A program made the translations under genes and the position numbers. This document shows positions 60,401-64,000 of a stretch of DNA of 64,000 bases, piece by piece. Origin of the DNA: Ruminiclostridium cellulolyticum H10. GTDB lineage: Bacteria; Bacillota; Clostridia; Acetivibrionales; DSM-1351. How positions within the stretch are numbered: the stretch's first letter is position 1; the number at the start of each line of letters is the position of its first letter. The notes below the pieces were generated by a model. That model saw only the letters and a program-made list of their open reading frames with translations. It had not been told where the DNA came from and made no database searches. The stretch is taken from contig NC_011898.1 in the NCBI RefSeq assembly GCF_000022065.1, forward strand, positions 1,786,001 through 1,850,000, written 5' to 3'.

Positions 60401-63196
60401 GGAATTGACGAAAAAAGTGCAATTCTTAGATGGGATGAACAGGCAGGAGTATGGAAAATAGGAATGTCAGATTGGACCTGGGCTCAGGAAAACAGTAACT
60501 ATAAAATGGTTCCATCAGAAAATTCCACATGTCTTGTGATAAACAATGACGGAAGCATACAGACACCCATTGCAAAAATAGAGAAAGAAGTAAGTGCCGG
60601 AAGTGCATTGATTGGAGATATCCTTTCACTACAGAAGGATGGTATTCAGATAAACAGACTGAACGAAACAGCAGCATACCTAAAATTTGATTCAAACTTA
60701 TGGAAATTAGGCTTCGGAGATGTTAACTGTATCAGTGCTACAAGCAGCGGTAAGGTAGGAATAGGGAAACTAAACCCCGCAGAAATGCTTGACGTAATGG
60801 GAAATGCAATTATAAACGGCAGTATGGACATCATGGGCAACTCGGAAGTCAAAGGTTATTTAACTGCTGGAAGCACCGATATAAAAGGCCGCCTGAAGGT
60901 AGACGGAAGTATAATAATGAATGGAGGAATTGAAGTTGAAAGACAAGTCGCCTCGGACGGAACACCACAGCCCAATGCCAAGATAGTCTGGAATGAACAA
61001 AAATGTGCATGGACATTTGGATTTGGCGACAAATTATTCGAACTGAATCTCAACAATACGTTTCTTCCATCAAAATTATATACTAGTAACGGTGGTGCTG
61101 TTGCATTAGTTACAGATAATGACAGTAATGTTGGGATAGGTGTAAAGATTCCACGGGCAAAACTTGAAGTAAATGGGGATACACTCATTAGCGGGAAAAT
61201 AACATTAACAAACTCATTAGGTACAACATTAAAAATTGCGGCAGACGGATCTTTGGAATTATCCAGAAACGCGGAAAAACCAGCCAAATTATACTGGAAC
61301 GAAAAGAACAAAATCTGGCAGGCTGGAATAGATGGTTCCATGCAAGATATCTGTGTGGGGAATCACACACATAATAATGTATGTACCTCTACAGGGACAG
61401 AAGTAGTTTATGTAGATAACAGTGGAAACGTCGGGATTGGGAAGAGCATACCCGAAGCAAAACTTGATGTTGTAGGTAATTTAAGGGTTACTGCAATCGA
61501 TATCTCCGGTAGTCTTACAGCAGTGGGTAATGTAAAGTGTGATAATGCTGATATAACCAGAACAATAAAAGCCGGCAGTGCAAGTATAACCAATGACCTG
61601 ACAGTAGGCGGAAATCTAGTTGTAAATGGTGACACAGTTACAATAAATACAAGAACGCTTGAAGTAGAAGATAATATAATAACCTTGAACAAATACACTC
61701 CTCAGAATCAACCTGTTGCCACTAAAGCCGGAATAGAGGTGTTCCGCGGCGGTACTGCCAACAGTGCCCAGGTTATATGGGATGAATTAGGCGGAGTATG
61801 GCAAGCAGGTACTACAGATAAAATGAAAACCATATGCTTTACCGACCATACGCACCCGGAATATAACAATGGCAGTATTTCAGATCTTACAGCAGCATTA
61901 AAAGTAAGTAATGGGAATATAGGCATAGGAACCACAACACCCACTGATAAACTTTCCGTTTCAGGGAATGTAGGAGTTACTGGAACTATGACGGCTGCTA
62001 ATGTAGTTGTAAATACAAAGCTGACAACTCCGGCACTGGATGTTAATGGAACTGTAACTTCCACAAATCAAACAATTAAAATGAGACTTACTACCACATA
62101 TGCAGATGTCAGTACAAAACTCACATCTAAGGATGCGGAATTCACAGGAGCATTGACAGTAGGTACACTAACAGCTGGCGATACAACAATTAATGGAACA
62201 GTAACTTCCACAAATCAAACAATTAAAATGAGACTCACTACTACATATGCAGATGTCAGTACAAAACTTACCTCCAAGGATGCGGAATTCACAGGAGCGT
62301 TGACAGTAGGTACACTAACAGCTGGCGACACAACAATCAATGGAACTGTAACTTCTACAAATGAAACAGTAAAAATGAGACTCACTACCACATATGCAGA
62401 TGTCAGTACAAAACTTACGTCCAAGGATGCAGAAGTCACAGGGGCGTTAACAGCAGCGACCCTGACAGCCGGCAATACAATAGTAAATGGAACTATGACA
62501 ACTGATTATGCAAATGTAAAAACAAAACTTACATCCAATGATACTGAAATTACCGGTAATCTAACATCAAACAATGTAAAAGTAAATGGTGCTCTTAATG
62601 TTAGCAAAGGCATTGAAACAACACGAACTGATTCGACAAAGGCTTGTATTGTTTGGAATGAAACTGCCTCAGCTTGGGAAGCCGGTATAGGTACAAATAC
62701 AAAGAAAATTTCTCTTGGCGATCATACACATAATACACTTTATGCAAAAACTAATCCGATTGTAAATGTAAGTGATGATGGATACGTTGGTATTGGTAAA
62801 ACTTCTGAAACAGGAATCAGGTTGTCTGTTGATGGTGATATTAAGGCAAAAACCATAACGGGTGATATCGTGGCTACAACCCTGACCCAGACATCATCCA
62901 GAGAATTCAAGGAAAATATTTCAGCACTCCCATTGAAAACTGCATTGGATTTACTGAAAAAACTGAATCCTGTTACTTTCGATTATAAAAACGACAGCTT
63001 GAAAAAACATAATATTGGTTTTATTGCAGAGGAAGTTCCAGAAATATTTACGAGTGAAGACTGCAAATCAATCGCAGTAATGGACATTGTAGCTGTATTA
63101 ACATCGGTAGTAAAAAAACAACAAACAGAAACAAAAGCAATAAAGAAACAGCTAGCGGCACTGCAAAAACAGGTTGCCCAATTGCTGGGAGCTTAA
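57464..63196 (+). CDS. Giant tail fibre 3 with repeated modules and C-terminal S74 chaperone domain
   Basis: 1910 aa from the ATG at 57464 (TTGGAGG upstream; a TTG-led extension from 57425 is unsupported). It has the shared attachment module (NEIKRMKYFNGLLLKADDLE, MHNRFFHNWGIVDGL). The shaft repeats a ~110-aa unit ending in patterns such as GGLEVYRG, ARLVWNEKEGKWKVGT and DLLHTHSE. About eight copies are seen, with glycine-rich turns like VGIGKLNP. A 147-bp unit repeats three times near the end. The S74 domain reads TSSREFKENISAL, FIAEEVPEIFTS and AVMDIVAVLTSVV. This is the longest fibre and probably reaches furthest from the particle. Confidence 0.9.
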   Translation: MSNEIKRMKYFNGLLLKADDLELDQDYHKNLHRMHNRFFHNWGIVDGLKVEAVGNYPQVKVSKGFALNSTLDEKTNEKISQEIWISDNHPDNPLNLSEYDVNEDIYITVSYSEIPSDVDIKKGGDKNIHVWERSKIKHSRIKPDPKTKDEITDIIVARVRLKDAGSGQKSVEGIYDTAEDGVVYAVTQGTAQEFEKISIGAEKKTNLPYINGLSDQTLGQSDGLEVHSPYTKFSGSVIAGDFKTNGNTDLNGTLSVNINNTPVLKVDSKGSVAISKTAAVTGVLSAAGGLNVSGDNTTLDTTHVVMTGNMLTVNKYTPKENETEPRKQSSGVEVYRSGYLPYAKLIWDENEKVWKAGTDKKDDIPGSGIYQLAYGADWDAMHNGSNVDTLHKHSHINDANGNISLAADEDGNVNITNDIIVAGTIVTQNGIEVPGKDLNAKLVWNKNDRRWQIGVENDMYNIPYGRAWEDLTTGTNADLLHTHSEIYNSDGQLAMNVGPTGDVKINSNLTVGENLTVQGTLTVLNPATEYKQINQVITESTVIVNKPDNGQAPVKEGGLEVYRGDGYENARVIWDEGSCTWKMGTGSNLSEIPSGIEWEYLTHGQVVDNMHSHRNLSMEDGTAVVSIDKNGNLDVEKNINVSGNLIVDKDEYIQGDVDIRGSVTIEGDLTVTGTPTIIKQNILEIDNNTIVANKYTGTAQPINNEGGLEVYRGSYAKKARLVWNEKEGKWKVGTENSMKDLAYGDDWETLTKKKTADELHSHLSIRDTKGNVAISAESDNRIMINRATKVEGALEVAGGVSVLGNLDVAGTLTSVNKVDLKVEDNVILLNNFEGNEPPLNESGMEIFRGKSQQNARLIWDEKETIWKIGVGNNLSEIAYGPSWQKLSKKGNADALHNHGQLYNIKGNILSLSTTAAGNIDIKHDLTVSQDLTVSGNLNVKGDVTTIRSANIELEGNKLTMNKGESGEIKKGTSTLSVYRGIDEKSAILRWDEQAGVWKIGMSDWTWAQENSNYKMVPSENSTCLVINNDGSIQTPIAKIEKEVSAGSALIGDILSLQKDGIQINRLNETAAYLKFDSNLWKLGFGDVNCISATSSGKVGIGKLNPAEMLDVMGNAIINGSMDIMGNSEVKGYLTAGSTDIKGRLKVDGSIIMNGGIEVERQVASDGTPQPNAKIVWNEQKCAWTFGFGDKLFELNLNNTFLPSKLYTSNGGAVALVTDNDSNVGIGVKIPRAKLEVNGDTLISGKITLTNSLGTTLKIAADGSLELSRNAEKPAKLYWNEKNKIWQAGIDGSMQDICVGNHTHNNVCTSTGTEVVYVDNSGNVGIGKSIPEAKLDVVGNLRVTAIDISGSLTAVGNVKCDNADITRTIKAGSASITNDLTVGGNLVVNGDTVTINTRTLEVEDNIITLNKYTPQNQPVATKAGIEVFRGGTANSAQVIWDELGGVWQAGTTDKMKTICFTDHTHPEYNNGSISDLTAALKVSNGNIGIGTTTPTDKLSVSGNVGVTGTMTAANVVVNTKLTTPALDVNGTVTSTNQTIKMRLTTTYADVSTKLTSKDAEFTGALTVGTLTAGDTTINGTVTSTNQTIKMRLTTTYADVSTKLTSKDAEFTGALTVGTLTAGDTTINGTVTSTNETVKMRLTTTYADVSTKLTSKDAEVTGALTAATLTAGNTIVNGTMTTDYANVKTKLTSNDTEITGNLTSNNVKVNGALNVSKGIETTRTDSTKACIVWNETASAWEAGIGTNTKKISLGDHTHNTLYAKTNPIVNVSDDGYVGIGKTSETGIRLSVDGDIKAKTITGDIVATTLTQTSSREFKENISALPLKTALDLLKKLNPVTFDYKNDSLKKHNIGFIAEEVPEIFTSEDCKSIAVMDIVAVLTSVVKKQQTETKAIKKQLAALQKQVAQLLGA
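62054..62494 (+). repeat. Three 147-bp tandem repeats in fibre 3
   Basis: Units start at 62054, 62201 and 62348, each 147 bp (49 codons), coding VTSTNQTIKMRLTTTYADVS and TKLTSKDAEFTGALTVGTL. Units 1 and 2 are nearly identical; unit 3 has diverged at its end. Such repeats allow the shaft length to change without loss of frame. Confidence 0.95.
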
Positions 63197-63198
63197 AA

Positions 63199-63239
63199 CC
63201 AATAAAAAAGGTTGCCGTAATGGCGACCTTTTTTATTGG
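63199..63239. terminator. Strong terminator at the end of the eCIS cluster
   Basis: CCAATAAAAAAGGT pairs perfectly with ACCTTTTTTATTGG, with GCC/GGC as the inner stem. It starts 2 bases after the fibre 3 stop. It marks the right end of the accessory operon. Confidence 0.9.
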
Positions 63240-63327
63240 AATAATAGTTATAGACATAAATTAGATAAGTATTATATTATGATTATGTTGGAGATATTAA
63301 AGAATATACACTTTACTCGAGGTATTT

Positions 63328-64000
63328 ATGGAAACAAGAAAGGTTGCTGAAATAGCGATATCAGCGGGAGAAATATTATTAAGTAATGGTGCAGAAGCAT
63401 ACAGAGTGGAAGAAACAATAGCAAAAGTATGTAATTCTTATGGTTTAACCGGTGAATGTATTTCAAACCTGACAGGAATATTTATTTCTATAACTGGTCC
63501 TGAAGGTGAACTGGTAACCTCTATAAAAAGAATCCGTCAAAGGCGTGTTGATTTATACAGAGTTGAACTAGTAAATTCCTTTTCTAGGAAGTTAATGGAA
63601 AACCCTGTTTCATATGAAGAAGCAATAAGAATTCTCAAGGATATAAATAACGCTCCCAGCTTTAGCCTGGGAATAAGGCTTATGGCGGCTAGCATGACTT
63701 CATTTATATATACATTATTTTTTAAAGGAACGGTTCCTGATGCAATAGTAGCTCTTATGATAAGTTTGGGTATTTACTTTATTTTGCAGAAAATAGATGA
63801 AGTCGGTTTTTTTCAGTTTCTTCAATTCTTTTTGTCAGGGTTTTTAATCGGAGCGTTAAGTATCACGGTACAGTACATACTGCCGTTTATTCATAAGGAT
63901 AATGTAATAACCGGAGCCATAATTGTGTTGTTGCCGGGGGTGTCACTCACAAACGCTATAAAGGATATACTGTATGGCGACTATGTTTCCGGACTTGCCC
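63328..64000 (+). CDS. ThrE-like threonine/serine exporter, N-terminal part (3' end outside window)
   Basis: An open frame from the ATG at 63328 to the window end (224 codons seen). GAGG precedes the start. METRKVAEIAISAGEILLSN and GAEAYRVEETI are the hallmark of the ThrE/DUF1212 family. After ~115 cytoplasmic residues come several hydrophobic segments (SLGIRLMAASMTSFIYTLFF, AIVALMISLGIYFILQKI, FFLSGFLIGALSITVQYI, GAIIVLLPGVSLTNAI). Members export threonine or serine, often as a split two-gene transporter in clostridia. This gene begins the core chromosome to the right of the accessory block. Confidence 0.88.
   Translation, partial: METRKVAEIAISAGEILLSNGAEAYRVEETIAKVCNSYGLTGECISNLTGIFISITGPEGELVTSIKRIRQRRVDLYRVELVNSFSRKLMENPVSYEEAIRILKDINNAPSFSLGIRLMAASMTSFIYTLFFKGTVPDAIVALMISLGIYFILQKIDEVGFFQFLQFFLSGFLIGALSITVQYILPFIHKDNVITGAIIVLLPGVSLTNAIKDILYGDYVSGLA

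Noticed and set aside
18706..63196. Prophage interpretation of the tail-like genes
   Set aside because: No capsid, portal, terminase, integrase or replication genes are present. The DUF4255 cap protein and Afp15-type ATPase are specific to eCIS.

Overview
The window looks like a chromosome segment of a low-GC, anaerobic, cellulolytic clostridium (Ruminiclostridium / Clostridium cellulolyticum type). The evidence is AT-rich coding with strong GGAGG ribosome sites, the clostridial order typA-mltG-trmR-U32, and a secreted giant protein ending in a family 3 cellulose-binding module. The genus is inferred from gene content; no database was searched.

Layout. 1-4375: housekeeping genes on the + strand (3' end of typA, mltG, the tRNA wobble-uridine methyltransferase trmR, a U32 tRNA-hydroxylation protein). 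4442-5425: a secreted protein on the - strand. 5578-16827: a type I-C CRISPR-Cas locus (cas3-cas5c-cas8c-cas7c-cas4-cas1-cas2 plus an array of 14 repeats and 13 spacers) hit by two insertion sequences. An IS481-family element (9746-11038, 7-bp target duplication) splits cas8c. An IS3-family element (15001-16289, 3-bp target duplication) splits repeat 6 of the array. The adaptation genes and an internal Cas11c start downstream of the IS remain intact. 16971-18626: a class B penicillin-binding protein.

18706-63196 appears to be one accessory system: an extracellular contractile injection system (eCIS, the Afp/PVC type of headless phage-tail device). On the - strand at its left edge are an M15 endolysin, a holin-like protein and a two-gene sigma factor (region-4 protein plus region-2-like protein, SigO/RsoA type). 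On the + strand follow a 2331-aa HYR-repeat protein with a CBM3 domain and a 1343-aa polymorphic toxin with an eCIS-cargo N-terminal motif and a GH-E nuclease tip. Next come an ankyrin immunity protein, a promoterless second toxin tip (WHH nuclease) behind a duplicated and frameshifted copy of the toxin stalk, its SUKH immunity protein, a third toxin remnant with another SUKH protein, and scrambled toxin fragments. The particle genes then run in order: AAA+ ATPase, Pvc16-like cap, sheath, tube, a small CxxC protein with an overlapping start-less ORF, second tube protein, an unknown Lys-rich protein, LysM protein, gpD-like and gpV-like halves of the spike, PAAR tip, gp25, baseplate J (gp6-like), a second baseplate protein, gpI, and three S74-chaperone fibres separated by two tiny coiled-coil genes that are easily missed.

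How it may work together (inference): the split sigma factor turns on the cluster, particles assemble in the cytoplasm with the toxin as cargo, the holin/endolysin pair releases them, fibres choose the target cell, and the nuclease tip kills while immunity proteins protect kin. The silent WHH cassette would let the strain change toxin by recombination. The window ends in the 5' part of a ThrE-like exporter gene on the + strand (63328 onward).
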